From assembly GCA_017881055.1 (NCBI GenBank), contig JADGRF010000046.1, positions 1 to 35,471 on the forward strand: DNA of 35,471 bases, in the 5' to 3' direction. Origin of the DNA: Sandaracinaceae bacterium (GTDB taxonomy: Bacteria > Myxococcota_A > Polyangia > Polyangiales > JAFGIB01). Under the pieces are notes generated by a model, which saw only the letters and a list, made by a program, of their open reading frames with translations, was not told the origin of the DNA and did not search any database. Positions 1 through 8,437 of the stretch are shown here, piece after piece. Position 1 is the stretch's first letter. Every line of letters starts with the position of its first letter. A program made the translations under genes and the position numbers.

Positions 1-2
1 AT

Positions 3-176
3 GGCGATGCCAAGCAAGGCGTGGCAAAAGCCGGTGAACGCGTCAAAGGCGGCGTCGAAGAAATTGCCGGCAAGGCCAAGAAGGCCGTCGGTGCTCTGAT
101 CGACAATGAGCAGATGGAGCTCGAAGGTAAAGCCAAGGAGCTGAAGGGTCAGGCTCGCCAAGCGGGCAACCGCTGA
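3..176 (+). CDS. CsbD-like stress protein, 5' truncated by window edge
   Basis: The frame beginning at base 3 is open from the window edge to TGA at 174-176 and encodes the last 57 residues of a small, very hydrophilic protein rich in Lys, Glu, Gly and Ala. The repeated pattern of G-x-A-K/G-K-A-K-E (GGVEEIAGKAKKAVG, then LEGKAKELKGQARQAG) is the hallmark of the CsbD family, small cytoplasmic proteins induced by general stress or phosphate limitation whose biochemical role is unclear. CsbD proteins are usually 60-75 residues, so only a few N-terminal residues are missing. A hairpin 22 bases after the stop probably ends the transcript. Confidence 0.8.
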   Translation, partial: GDAKQGVAKAGERVKGGVEEIAGKAKKAVGALIDNEQMELEGKAKELKGQARQAGNR

Positions 177-197
177 GCCGCGTCGCTGCGGTCGCCG

Positions 198-228
198 GGG
201 CGCACCTTCGCAAGGAGGTTGCGCCCTT
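198..228 (+). terminator. Probable terminator hairpin after the CsbD-like gene
   Basis: GGGCGCACCT at 198-207 can pair with AGGTTGCGCCC at 216-226, with one bulged T and an eight-base loop. Only two Ts follow, so it is a weak intrinsic terminator at best. Its position 22 bases after the CsbD-like stop supports the call. Confidence 0.4.
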
Positions 229-711
229 GCGCGGTTAAGGGAGTGGGGCCGCGAACCTCTGTTTCCCCACGCGCGGCGATTCTTCGAATCCCGGTCCCGC
301 CCACCTGTGGTTGCGGGCGATTTGGAAGAATTGCCGAGAAAAGATCGACGCGGCTCATTTTGCACTCGTGTGGCTCACGGCCCCCATGCGCACTGCCGGC
401 ATTGTTCGCGGTCGCTGGCGAGGGGTGCGTTGAACGCCGAGCACGTCCTCTGGCCTTTCATCCTTGAACGCCGCGTCCTTCATACTCGGATGAGGGCTGT
501 GCAGTAGAGCGCGCAACGATCGCGTTCGCGGCGGCTCGACGTGTAGGTGCAGCTGACGAGACGTCGTCGTCGACGGGCGCCCGCGTTTGCCCACGCTTTG
601 CACAGCGTACAGGGTCCGGTGCTCGCTTCACTTGCACCGCAGCCGTCTAGCTCGCGTGAACGAAGAACGTTCCCGCAAGGCGCCGTAAACCCAACCAAGG
701 AAATCGAAACC
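229..711. other. Intergenic region, no gene recognised
   Basis: About 480 bases between the CsbD-like terminator and the start of the lipoprotein gene. Short open frames exist on both strands but have Arg/Pro/Ala-rich compositions typical of chance frames in high-GC DNA, and none has a convincing start site. No tRNA-like or strong hairpin structure was seen. The promoter for the lipoprotein gene must lie here, but no clear -35/-10 pair can be pointed out. AAGGAA at 697-702 is the probable ribosome binding site for the ATG at 712. Confidence 0.5.
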
Positions 712-2745
712 ATGAAAACAGCAAACCTGTTGGTACTGATCAGTCTTGCGGCTGGCTGCGCGACCGGCGCCGTCGACCCAAATCCGAGTCCTTCACAGAC
801 GAGCGCGCTCGATGCGTTGCGGCGCAGGCGTCAACACCCGCAAGTAGATGCAGGTGTAGTCAGTGATCGCGCTGGAACGGGTCGCGACTCCACGATGACT
901 GCGGGCGCTGCTGCGCCGATGCCACCGCCTTCCGATCACGGCACTGCAGGCGCAGCTGGAAGCGACGCGCCTGCGGCCGTTGATGCCGGCACCGCAGTTG
1001 CAGTTGGAAGTGACGCGCCTGCGGCGGTTGATGCCGGCGCCACAGTTGCAGTTGGAAGTGACGCGCCTGCGGCGGTTGATGCCGGCACCGCCGGTACAGC
1101 TGGAAGCGTCGCGCCTCCGCCGGTTGACGCCGGCACCGCGCGCGCAGCTGGAAGCGTCGCGCCGCCGCCTCCCGTGTCAGGTGCAACGGTTCCGCTCGGC
1201 AGTAACCTCGGCGCCCTCACGTACTACTCGAACGCGCTGCCCTTCGTCGACTTGATGAAGAACGCCGAGGGCTTCATGAGCGCCAACGTTGCTTCGACGC
1301 CTGGACCTTGGGATACCAACGTCGTGGGCCAGATTCCGCACGACCCCGAAGGCTATCCGCTCGAGATCCCGTACACGGTGAGCAGCCTCTCGACGCCGCA
1401 GACCGTGCGCATTCCGACCGGCCGCTCACTCTACGCGGGCGACTATGTGTTGCTCTTCGACGGCGACGGCGATTTTCAGTTCCTTGGCCAGAACATTCAG
1501 GTCACTTCGACCGCGCTCGGGCGCATCGTGCTGCATGTCAGCGCTGGCTCGCCCAACACGATCTTCGTGACCATCACGCGTAGCAACAAGGCGGATCACG
1601 TGCGCAACGTGCGCTTGATCATGCCGGGCTTCGAGAGCACGTACGCGACGAACCCGTTCCACCCGACGTATCTCGCCAACTTGCACGGGGTCTCCGAGCT
1701 GCGGTTCATGGACTGGGGTCGCACCAACGACAGCCCCGTCACGCAGTGGAGTCAACGTACGCTGCCGGGTGACTTTCAAGGCGGCGCGCGCGGCGTGGCG
1801 CTCGAATACATGGTCGACCTTGCGAATCAGGCGGGAACCGATGCGTGGTTCAGCGTGCCCCATCTCGCGGACGACAACTACGTGACGCAAATGGCCACGT
1901 TGATTCGCGATCGGCTCGCACCGGGCCGCATCGCGCACATCGAGTACTCGAACGAGCTCTGGAACACCATCTTCTCGCAGACTGCCTGGTCGATGAACCA
2001 GGGCTGCTCGGTGGGTTTGAACAACTACGGTCCGTACTCCGGCCTGTGCACGGACTCGGGCGTGAAGTTCTGGGCCGGCGTCAAGTGGAACGCACGTCGC
2101 TCGGCGCAGATCTTCTCGATCTTCAGCCAGGTGTTCGGTGGCACGCAGCGCCTGCGCCATGTGCTCGGCTCTCAGTCGTCGAACCCGTCGCTTGGCGACA
2201 CGCTGCTCACGGCGTTCGCAGACTCACAGGTGAATCCCCTGGCGCGTCAGCCAGGTGCTGGCGTCGATGAGCTGGCCGTGGCGCCGTACTTCGGCCATGG
2301 CATCGCCGATACGATCGTCGCCAACGGGCAGGTCAACAGCATCACGGTGGACGCGATCATCGCGCTGCTCCAGGCGCGGATCGATACCGACGTGAAGCAG
2401 CCGACGATTCAGAACAAGACCGTAGCTGGCAAGTGGGGCGTGCAGCTGGTCGCGTACGAGGGCGGTCAGCATCTCGTCGCCGGCATCGCGAATCAGAACG
2501 ACGCGACCCTGACGCAGAAGCTGATCGACACCAACCGCGACCCGCGCATGTACGGCCTGTACCAGAGCATGTTCGCGGCGTGGTACCAGGGGAGCGGCAA
2601 CGGCCTCTTCACTGCGTTCACGTACATCGACGAATACAGCAAGTTCGGATCTTGGGGCATGCTCGAAGATCAGAGCCAGTCGATCGCATCGGCGCCGAAG
2701 TACCGCGCCTTCCGCGATCAACTGACCGCCTTCGGCGCGCCGTGA
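712..2745 (+). CDS. Repeat-bearing lipoprotein with glycoside-hydrolase-like domain
   Basis: The ATG at 712 was chosen because AAGGAA lies eight bases upstream and because it opens a lipoprotein signal peptide: a short charged start, a hydrophobic stretch, and a probable lipid-modified Cys16 in LAAGC. The frame is open further upstream, but that part is Arg-rich and non-coding in character. The 677-residue product has a signal peptide, a low-complexity Ala/Gly/Pro/Asp linker with 16-residue repeats (about residues 80-155), and a globular domain of about 500 residues. That domain contains EYSNELWN (Asn414-Glu415) and later YEGG (Glu583). An Asn-Glu pair followed by a distant Glu resembles the acid/base and nucleophile of clan A glycoside hydrolases, so a surface polysaccharide-acting enzyme or binder is inferred. 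No family is assigned. The gene ends in a strong terminator at 2781. Confidence 0.75.
   Translation: MKTANLLVLISLAAGCATGAVDPNPSPSQTSALDALRRRRQHPQVDAGVVSDRAGTGRDSTMTAGAAAPMPPPSDHGTAGAAGSDAPAAVDAGTAVAVGSDAPAAVDAGATVAVGSDAPAAVDAGTAGTAGSVAPPPVDAGTARAAGSVAPPPPVSGATVPLGSNLGALTYYSNALPFVDLMKNAEGFMSANVASTPGPWDTNVVGQIPHDPEGYPLEIPYTVSSLSTPQTVRIPTGRSLYAGDYVLLFDGDGDFQFLGQNIQVTSTALGRIVLHVSAGSPNTIFVTITRSNKADHVRNVRLIMPGFESTYATNPFHPTYLANLHGVSELRFMDWGRTNDSPVTQWSQRTLPGDFQGGARGVALEYMVDLANQAGTDAWFSVPHLADDNYVTQMATLIRDRLAPGRIAHIEYSNELWNTIFSQTAWSMNQGCSVGLNNYGPYSGLCTDSGVKFWAGVKWNARRSAQIFSIFSQVFGGTQRLRHVLGSQSSNPSLGDTLLTAFADSQVNPLARQPGAGVDELAVAPYFGHGIADTIVANGQVNSITVDAIIALLQARIDTDVKQPTIQNKTVAGKWGVQLVAYEGGQHLVAGIANQNDATLTQKLIDTNRDPRMYGLYQSMFAAWYQGSGNGLFTAFTYIDEYSKFGSWGMLEDQSQSIASAPKYRAFRDQLTAFGAP
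953..1170 (+). repeat. 48-bp tandem repeat, four full units plus a partial one
   Basis: Units begin with CAGYTGGAAG at 953, 1001, 1049, 1097 and 1145, exactly 48 bases apart. Each encodes 16 residues of the type GSDAPAAVDAGTAVAV in the lipoprotein linker. The second and third units are nearly identical, the others slightly diverged, which fits recent expansion by slippage or unequal exchange. Because the unit is a multiple of three, copy-number change would alter linker length without breaking the frame. Confidence 0.9.
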
Positions 2746-2780
2746 AGGCGCCGACTCGAACGCTGCCACGGTAGTGAGAG

Positions 2781-2824
2781 GGGCTCGGTCCGCGCGTCAT
2801 GTGCGGACCGGGCCCTTCGTTTCG
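2781..2824 (+). terminator. Intrinsic terminator of the lipoprotein gene
   Basis: A 13-bp stem (2781-2793 with 2803-2815, all pairs Watson-Crick except one G-U) with a nine-base loop, followed by TTCGTTTCG. It lies 35 bases after the lipoprotein stop and just before the decayed second copy of that gene's 3' end. Confidence 0.75.
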
Positions 2825-2837
2825 ATAGCGATCGCGA

Positions 2838-3071
2838 CCGCAGCTGCTGATCGACACCAACCGGGATCCGCGCATGTACGGCTTGTACAAGAGCATGCTC
2901 GACGGGTGGTACCAAGCGAGCGGCGGCGGCCTGTTCACTGCGTTCACGTACGTCGACGAGTTCGGAAAATTCGGCTGCTGGGGCCTGCTCGAGAGTCAAA
3001 CGCAAGCACCGCTCTCCTCGCCGAAGTACCACGCGTCCCGCGATCGGCTGACGTTCCACGGCGCGCACTGA
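2838..3071 (+). pseudogene. Decayed 3' fragment of a paralogue of the upstream lipoprotein gene
   Basis: From about 2838 to the TGA at 3069-3071 the sequence encodes a diverged copy of the last 74 residues of the lipoprotein ending at 2745. Shared blocks include LIDTNRDPRMYGLY and GLFTAFTY. A hand alignment gives about 51 of 74 identical residues. Nothing upstream of 2838 resembles the rest of the parent gene, and the fragment lies beyond the parent's terminator without its own signal peptide. The divergence argues against an assembly artefact. It most likely remains from a tandem paralogue that lost its 5' part by deletion. An internal ATG at 2874 could start a 65-residue peptide, but nothing suggests it is used. 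Confidence 0.8.
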
Positions 3072-3141
3072 CGGCCCGCCTCGACGCTCGGTCCCTCGGG
3101 ATGCGATGCTCGGCGCCGTGAGCCGAAACCGGAGAACGAAC

Positions 3142-4011
3142 ATGACCACGCCCACGCCCCCGACCTTCGATCCCGCGAACTACAAGCAAACCACGCGCGA
3201 GCAATGGGAGACGGCCGCAGTTGCCTGGCATCGCTGGGCTCCCACGCTGCGCAGCTGGCTCGGCCCCGCGACCGAGCGCATGCTCGAGCTCGCGCAGGTA
3301 CGCTCGGGCTGCCGCGTGCTCGACGTCGCTGCGGGCGCCGGAGATCAAACGCTGCAGGCGGCGGAGCTGGTGGGTCCCGGCGGGAGCGTGCTCGCGACGG
3401 ACATCTCGCCGGCGATTCTGGAGTTTGCAGCTGCGGAGGCACGCCGTGCCGGTCACAGTAACGTCACGACCCGAGTCATGGACGGGGAGAATCTCGACGT
3501 GAGCGACGGGTCGTTCGATGCGGTGATCTCACGGGTCGGCCTGATCTACTTTCCGGACCAGCAGCGAGCCCTGCGCGAGATGCACCGTGTGCTGGTGCCC
3601 GGTGGCCGCGTGGCCGCGATCGTGTATGCGTCTGCGGACAAGAACGGATTCTTCAGCGTGCCCGTGTCGATCGTGCGGGGCGCGGCCAAGCTGGGGGCGC
3701 CGCTGCCGGGACAGCCAGGACCGTTCAGTCTCGGCGCCGAGGGTGCGATCGAAGCCGCGTTTACGCGTGCTGGGTTTCGCGACGTCAAATCCGAACGCGT
3801 GGAGGCGCCACTGCGCATGCGGTCCGCGGAGGAATGCCTGCGCTTCGAAAAGGAGTCGTTCGGCGCGCTGCACCAGATGCTGTCGGTGCTCACGCCGAGC
3901 GAGCGCGAGGCGACGTGGGCGGAGGTCGGTAACGCATTGCGTGAGTTCGAGCGCGGAGCAGATGGCTTCGTCGGACCGTGCCAGCTCGTGATCGCAGTCG
4001 GCACGAAGTGA
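3142..4011 (+). CDS. Class I SAM-dependent methyltransferase
   Basis: The 289-residue product has the Rossmann-fold methyltransferase signature. Motif I is VLDVAAGAGDQT (residues 59-70), followed by an acidic residue after the second strand (ATDIS, Asp87) and a FDAVISRVGLIYFPD segment that matches motif IV of the UbiE/Methyltransf_11 group. It would transfer a methyl group from S-adenosylmethionine to a small molecule in the cytoplasm; the substrate cannot be told. The ATG at 3142 is preferred to an in-frame ATG at 3106 because GGAG at 3131-3134 precedes it and homology begins after it. It stands alone, downstream of the lipoprotein fragment and convergent with the quinone reductase remnant. 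Confidence 0.85.
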   Translation: MTTPTPPTFDPANYKQTTREQWETAAVAWHRWAPTLRSWLGPATERMLELAQVRSGCRVLDVAAGAGDQTLQAAELVGPGGSVLATDISPAILEFAAAEARRAGHSNVTTRVMDGENLDVSDGSFDAVISRVGLIYFPDQQRALREMHRVLVPGGRVAAIVYASADKNGFFSVPVSIVRGAAKLGAPLPGQPGPFSLGAEGAIEAAFTRAGFRDVKSERVEAPLRMRSAEECLRFEKESFGALHQMLSVLTPSEREATWAEVGNALREFERGADGFVGPCQLVIAVGTK

Positions 4012-4023
4012 CGTCGATAAGCC

Positions 4024-4390
4024 TGCCGCCATCAGCAGCACCTTGCCGGCCGTGTGGCGGCCTTCGAGCAAGCGGTGGGCCTCGGCGGCTTCGGCCAGCG
4101 GCAGTCGGCGATCGATGCGTACGCGCAGCTGCAACGTCGGTGGTCACGGCGTCCAGAATGGGCACGAGGCTCGCCGCGGGTGCAATCAGCGAGTCGGCAT
4201 ACGAGCTCCCAACCTGGGCCCACGCGACGCGCGCTGCCGCGGCGAGACCCTGCACACCTTCGCCCAACGCTTCGATGACGCCCGCGCCTTCGCTGCCGAG
4301 CACGAAGGGCGGTGCGTGTGGATAGGCGCCAGCGCGCAGGTAGGTATCGATGAAGTTCACGCCGGCGGCATACGGCGTGAGCGCGACGCA
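4024..4390 (-). pseudogene. Remnant of a quinone oxidoreductase (MDR/zinc-ADH-like) gene
   Basis: On the minus strand one frame encodes an N-terminal piece with GVNFIDTYLRAGAYP and VLGSEGAGVIEALGEGV, the catalytic-domain start typical of NADPH:quinone reductases. A different frame, entered near 4125-4150, encodes the family's C-terminus: LRVRIDRRLPLAEAAEAHRL then LEGRHTAGKVLL. The nucleotide-binding domain of about 150 residues between them is missing, the first ~35 residues are not recognisable, and no stop follows the normal end. This is therefore a decayed gene with an internal deletion plus a frame change. An intact member of the family lies at 34337. The 278 bases between this remnant and the gene at 4669 hold nothing recognisable. 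Confidence 0.8.
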
Positions 4391-4668
4391 GCGTGCAGTG
4401 GCGGAGCGCGCTGCCAAAGCGTGGGCCTGTGATGCGCGTGCCGCCGAACGAGTTGCGCCGCATGGAAGCATCCGCGCCTGCTCGTACGCGCGTCGGGCAT
4501 TGGTTGCGACGGTGTGCGCGCGCGTCCTGCGCAGGATTTTCGTCGCGCGCACGATTCACACGCAGCGTTTTCGCATTTCGAGAACGCGCTCGTGCCCGTG
4601 CGCGATGAAGATGCGGCCGACGCGACTCTCTGCGAGATTACGGCTTTCGATCGTGCAACAGTGCTCGG

Positions 4669-5844
4669 ATGCACACCCCGCAGGCTCGTCTCGAAACGGT
4701 ACGTCGCATCGCCACCGAGGTCACCGGTCCCGCTGCAGTCGCGGTGGATCACGATGCGCGATTCCCACGAGAGTCGTTCGCAGCGCTGAAAGAGGCGCGA
4801 CTGCTTTCTGCGTGCGTGCCGACCGTGCTAGGCGGTGCGGGCGCCACGATCGGCGAGCTCGCTACGATGTGCGAAACATTGAGCCAGAAGTGCGCGTCGA
4901 CGGGCATGATCTTCGCGATGCATCAGATTCAAGTGGCGTGTCTCACGCGGCATGGCGCGGACACGGCCTTCTTTCGCAGCTATCTCGGCGAGGTCGTCGC
5001 GCAGCAGCGGCTGATCGCGTCGGTCACGTCGGAGGCGGGCGTCGGTGGATCGGTGCGCACCAGCATCAGCCCGATCATGCGTGACGGGGCGTGCTGCAGC
5101 TTGAAGAAGGACGGCACCGTCGTCTCGTACGGCGAGGCAGCTGACGACTTGCTGATTACCGTTCGCCGCTCCGCCGAGGCTGCCGCCGGCGATCAAGCGC
5201 TGGTGCTCGTACGCAAGAACCAATGCGCGCTCGAACAGACCGGCTCGTGGGACACGTTCGGCATGCGCGGCACGTCCAGTCCCGGCTACATCGTGACCGC
5301 CAGCTTTCCGGAAGAGCAGATCGTGCCGGCGCCATTCGCCGAGATCCTGCAGCGCACGATGGTTCCGTTCGCGCACATCCTGTGGGGAGCAGGTTGGCTC
5401 GGCATCGCCAGCGACGCGGTCGCGCGTGCGCGCGCCTTCGTGCGCGGCGTGGCGCGGCAGATGCCTGGCACCACACCACCGCAAGCGATCCGTCTGTCCG
5501 AGGTCGCTGCCACCTTACAGCTCATGCGCGCTCAGCTGCAGTCGTTCACACGTCGCTACGACGAGCTGATCGCGCGGGCTGACGGCGGTAGCGCGGAGCT
5601 GTCGTCCGTTGGCTTCGGGATCGAGATGAACAACCTGAAGATCTCCTCGTCACGCTTGGTAGCCGAGATCGTCACCGCCGCCATGCGCGTCTGCGGGATG
5701 TCGGGCTACCGCAACGACGGCCCCTTCAGTCTGACCCGTCAGCTGCGGGACGCGCACTCCGCGGCCTTGATGATCGGCAACGATCGTATCCACGCCAGCA
5801 ATGCCACGCTGCACCTCGTCTACAAAGACGATCTGTCTTCCTAG
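4669..5844 (+). CDS. Acyl-CoA dehydrogenase family flavoprotein
   Basis: The 391-residue product has the length and order of domains of acyl-CoA dehydrogenases. A helical N-terminal domain contains VPTVLGGAGATIGELA, the middle beta domain contains SVTSEAGVGGS and FGMRGTSSPGY (FAD and CoA contacts in the family), and the helical C-terminal domain ends in RQLRDAHSAALMIGNDRI. Such enzymes oxidise acyl-CoA or related thioesters with FAD. The exact substrate and the catalytic base cannot be assigned, and some relatives act as monooxygenases or in specialised metabolism. The ATG at 4669 fits the family start but has no strong ribosome binding site. No electron-transfer flavoprotein gene is nearby. 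Confidence 0.85.
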   Translation: MHTPQARLETVRRIATEVTGPAAVAVDHDARFPRESFAALKEARLLSACVPTVLGGAGATIGELATMCETLSQKCASTGMIFAMHQIQVACLTRHGADTAFFRSYLGEVVAQQRLIASVTSEAGVGGSVRTSISPIMRDGACCSLKKDGTVVSYGEAADDLLITVRRSAEAAAGDQALVLVRKNQCALEQTGSWDTFGMRGTSSPGYIVTASFPEEQIVPAPFAEILQRTMVPFAHILWGAGWLGIASDAVARARAFVRGVARQMPGTTPPQAIRLSEVAATLQLMRAQLQSFTRRYDELIARADGGSAELSSVGFGIEMNNLKISSSRLVAEIVTAAMRVCGMSGYRNDGPFSLTRQLRDAHSAALMIGNDRIHASNATLHLVYKDDLSS

Positions 5845-5927
5845 TGCTCGAGTAGGTCGTTGAGCTCGTCCGGCAGCGGCGTCGCACCCGAGAGGCTCGC
5901 CGGTGTCAGCGCGAACGTGCGGTACGC

Positions 5928-6989
5928 TCAGTTCCGGTGCGTCTCGAACCTAGCGCTCGGTTCGCCTTCGATCGCGGTGGGCGCAGTCGGTGCGGTCGAG
6001 CGTTCCCAGGGTCGCTCGCGGCGTTCGGCCTTGATCGAAGCAGGTGCGACCGCGAGCTCCGTTTCCACGCCTCGGTAGCGTCCCGGCGAGCCAGCCAGCT
6101 GGCTGCGGTTACGACCGCCGCGCTTCGCTTCGTACAGTGCCGCATCGGCGGCTGCCACCATCCCGGCCGCATCGGCGAAAGGACCGCTGGCTCGGTCGTG
6201 TGCGATGCCGAGGCTGATCGTCACGGGAACACGCGCGCCTTGCCACGTCACGACGCTGTTCTCGAGCAGCTGTCGCATGCGTTCTGCGAACGCGCGCGCG
6301 CCTGCGATGTCGATGCCGCGCGCGATCACTGCGAATTCCTCGCCGCCGTAGCGAGCGAACACATCTTCGGTGCGCACGGCTCCGTGCAGCACGGCGGCCA
6401 CGCGGCGCAAGACGGCGTCACCGGCCTGGTGGCCGAGTCGATCGTTGACCTGCTTGAAGTGATCGATGTCGCACAGGATCACGCACAGCGGCGTGCCATG
6501 ACGCTGTGCGAAGGCGATCTCGCTCGCGATGCGTTCGTCGAAGTGCCGGCGGTTGTATGCGCCGGTGAGCGCGTCGCGCACGCTCATCTCGTAGACACGA
6601 CGCGCGGCCTCCGCCTCCAGCGCATCCTGCAGCGCAAAGCGCAGCATGCAGGCGCCGATGCGGACGCGGGCGCCATCGTGCAACGCGATCCGTCCACTGA
6701 CCCGGTTGCCATCGACGTACGTGCCGTTGGTGCTGCCGAAGTCTTCGAGCTCGTAGCGCGCGCCCTCGCGATGCAGAGAGGCGTGATTGCGCGAGATGCT
6801 GTCGTCGTTGATCACGATGTCGGCGCTCGTCCCACGGCCGATCAGCGTGTGTGGTGCATCGAGCACGTACATCGCGCCGACCTGGCTGCCGGACAGGAAC
6901 GTGAGTGTGCCGCGCCGTTCGAGTGGGCCGCGCTCGACTTCGTCGTCGAGGTGACTGACTAAAGTGATCGGGCCTGGCTCGGTAGTCAT
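5928..6989 (-). CDS. FHA-GGDEF diguanylate cyclase
   Basis: The 353-residue protein combines an N-terminal FHA domain (GRG at 51-53, Ser64, His69, STNGT at 86-90) with a GGDEF domain (DALTGAYNRR, CDIDHF, GGEEF at 215-219). The GGEEF signature is intact, and RTED at 206-209 sits five residues before it, which is the RxxD inhibitory site, so an active, product-inhibited c-di-GMP synthase is expected. FHA domains bind phosphothreonine peptides, so the cyclase is probably recruited or controlled by a Ser/Thr kinase. The kinase gene lies directly upstream on the same strand, 119 bases away, making it the obvious partner. The ATG at 6989 is preceded by GGGG and matches where homology begins; a long Arg-rich upstream extension of the open frame was not accepted. 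Confidence 0.9.
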   Translation of the reverse strand: MTTEPGPITLVSHLDDEVERGPLERRGTLTFLSGSQVGAMYVLDAPHTLIGRGTSADIVINDDSISRNHASLHREGARYELEDFGSTNGTYVDGNRVSGRIALHDGARVRIGACMLRFALQDALEAEAARRVYEMSVRDALTGAYNRRHFDERIASEIAFAQRHGTPLCVILCDIDHFKQVNDRLGHQAGDAVLRRVAAVLHGAVRTEDVFARYGGEEFAVIARGIDIAGARAFAERMRQLLENSVVTWQGARVPVTISLGIAHDRASGPFADAAGMVAAADAALYEAKRGGRNRSQLAGSPGRYRGVETELAVAPASIKAERRERPWERSTAPTAPTAIEGEPSARFETHRN

Positions 6990-7108
6990 GCCCCAAGCTA
7001 GAGCGAGAAGCGTGCCAGCCCCGCGCTCGCGAATGTTCTGGTGAATGCGGCAGTTGCAACTGCGTGCACGCACATGTGTGGAGTGGAAGCGACCACAGCC
7101 GTGTGGTT

Positions 7109-8437
7109 TCAGCCCACGTTGCGGTCGGCCGACGCGTCGTCGGAGCCGTTCAGCGGCTCGCCCCAGGGGCTCGAGCGTAGGATCGTGTGGGCCCTGTGGC
7201 GGAGCTCGGTGCCGAGACGTCGGCTGACGGCCACTTCGAGCGCGTCGGCGAGCTCCTGCACCGAGCTCCAACGCTGTTTCGGGTCCTTGGCGAGCGCGAT
7301 CGCAAACACGAGATCCACGTCGGGTGGCAGTTGCTTCAGGATCGACGAGGGACGCTCGGGCATCTTGTACACGACCTCGAACATGATCTGCGGCGTGTCG
7401 TTGCCCGTGAACGCGGGCCGCCCGGTGAGCGTGCGGTAGAGCAGAGTGGCCATCGCGAAGATGTCCGAGCGATGATCCACGGGTAGGCCGCGCGCCTGCT
7501 CCGGAGACATGTACCCGGGCGTGCCCACGACGCCCACGTCGGTGAGCGTGTCCGTCGAGCTGCGCAGCTTGGAGACGCCGAAGTCGAGCACCTTCCAGAG
7601 CGGTCGACCGGTCGGCGAGTCGGCGTAGAACACGTTCACCGGCTTCAGATCGCGATGCACGACGCCCGCGTCGTGAACGCGCGTGAGCGCGTCGGCGAGC
7701 GCGCTCGACAGCTCGAGCACCTCCGGCAGCGACAAGCTGCCTTGCTTGCGCAGGCGCGTCGCGAGATCGGAACCGCGCGGCAGCTCCATCGCCAAGTACG
7801 GCGCACCGTCCTGCAGCTTGCCGACCGAATACACCTGTACGAGGTGCGGGTGCTTCAGCTCGATGCAGATCGCGCCTTCACGCAGGAAGCGCTCGACGAG
7901 ATCGGCGCGCGAGAGCGCGTTCGGACGCAGTAGCTTCACCGCGGCGAGCTCGCCGGTTTGCTCGTGCTCGGCTTCGTAAACTTCGCCCATCGCACCGATG
8001 CCGACGATCAGGCCGAGTCGGTACGAGCCCGCGAGCTGGCCCGTGGAGTGACTCGGCTTGCCGACCGCGACGCCGATCGCGCGATCGAGCTGCTGCTGGG
8101 CTTCTGCGAGCAGCGCCTCGCCTTTGCGCGCGGCGAGCATCGCGTCCTGCGCCCTCTGGATGGCCACGCGCATGCTCGTTCGCGAGACCTGCGCCATGCG
8201 CGCGGTCAGCGCGAGGATGAGCGTCACGGCCCCCATCCCGAGCAGGTGCGACGACAGCGGCATGCTTTGCGCGCTGAACAAGCTGCGATCGGGCATGCCC
8301 CCGAACGTCACGAGCAGCGCGGCGGCCACGTAGCTCGTGCACACATAGAGCGGAATGAACAGCGCCTGCACGCGGTCGGACGATTGCCCGAAGTAGTAGA
8401 CACCGAGCGTGAGGATCACGACCGCGGGCGAGAACAC
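7109..8437 (-). CDS. Ser/Thr protein kinase, catalytic part of a frameshifted gene
   Basis: This frame encodes 442 residues: a hydrophobic membrane region (about 1-80), a helical linker rich in Ala, Gln and Arg (about 85-125), and a complete Hanks-type kinase domain. Visible motifs are the Gly-rich loop GIGAMGEVY, Lys168 in AAVKLL, HRDLKPVN at 261-268, DFG at 285-287 and GYMSPEQ. All catalytic residues are present. The first codon is a GTG lying inside a transmembrane segment, so this is not the natural start. The N-terminal part is encoded in another frame at 8416-8952. The intact protein would be a membrane-anchored kinase with several N-terminal helices and a cytoplasmic catalytic domain, as in many myxobacterial kinases. 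The FHA-GGDEF gene follows 119 bases downstream. Confidence 0.85.
   Translation of the reverse strand: MFSPAVVILTLGVYYFGQSSDRVQALFIPLYVCTSYVAAALLVTFGGMPDRSLFSAQSMPLSSHLLGMGAVTLILALTARMAQVSRTSMRVAIQRAQDAMLAARKGEALLAEAQQQLDRAIGVAVGKPSHSTGQLAGSYRLGLIVGIGAMGEVYEAEHEQTGELAAVKLLRPNALSRADLVERFLREGAICIELKHPHLVQVYSVGKLQDGAPYLAMELPRGSDLATRLRKQGSLSLPEVLELSSALADALTRVHDAGVVHRDLKPVNVFYADSPTGRPLWKVLDFGVSKLRSSTDTLTDVGVVGTPGYMSPEQARGLPVDHRSDIFAMATLLYRTLTGRPAFTGNDTPQIMFEVVYKMPERPSSILKQLPPDVDLVFAIALAKDPKQRWSSVQELADALEVAVSRRLGTELRHRAHTILRSSPWGEPLNGSDDASADRNVG

Noticed and set aside
547..711. Start of the lipoprotein frame at 547
   Set aside because: The extra 55 residues are Arg-rich and would place the lipoprotein signal peptide inside the protein.
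953..1170. CRISPR-like array
   Set aside because: The repeats are contiguous with no spacers and lie inside a coding frame.
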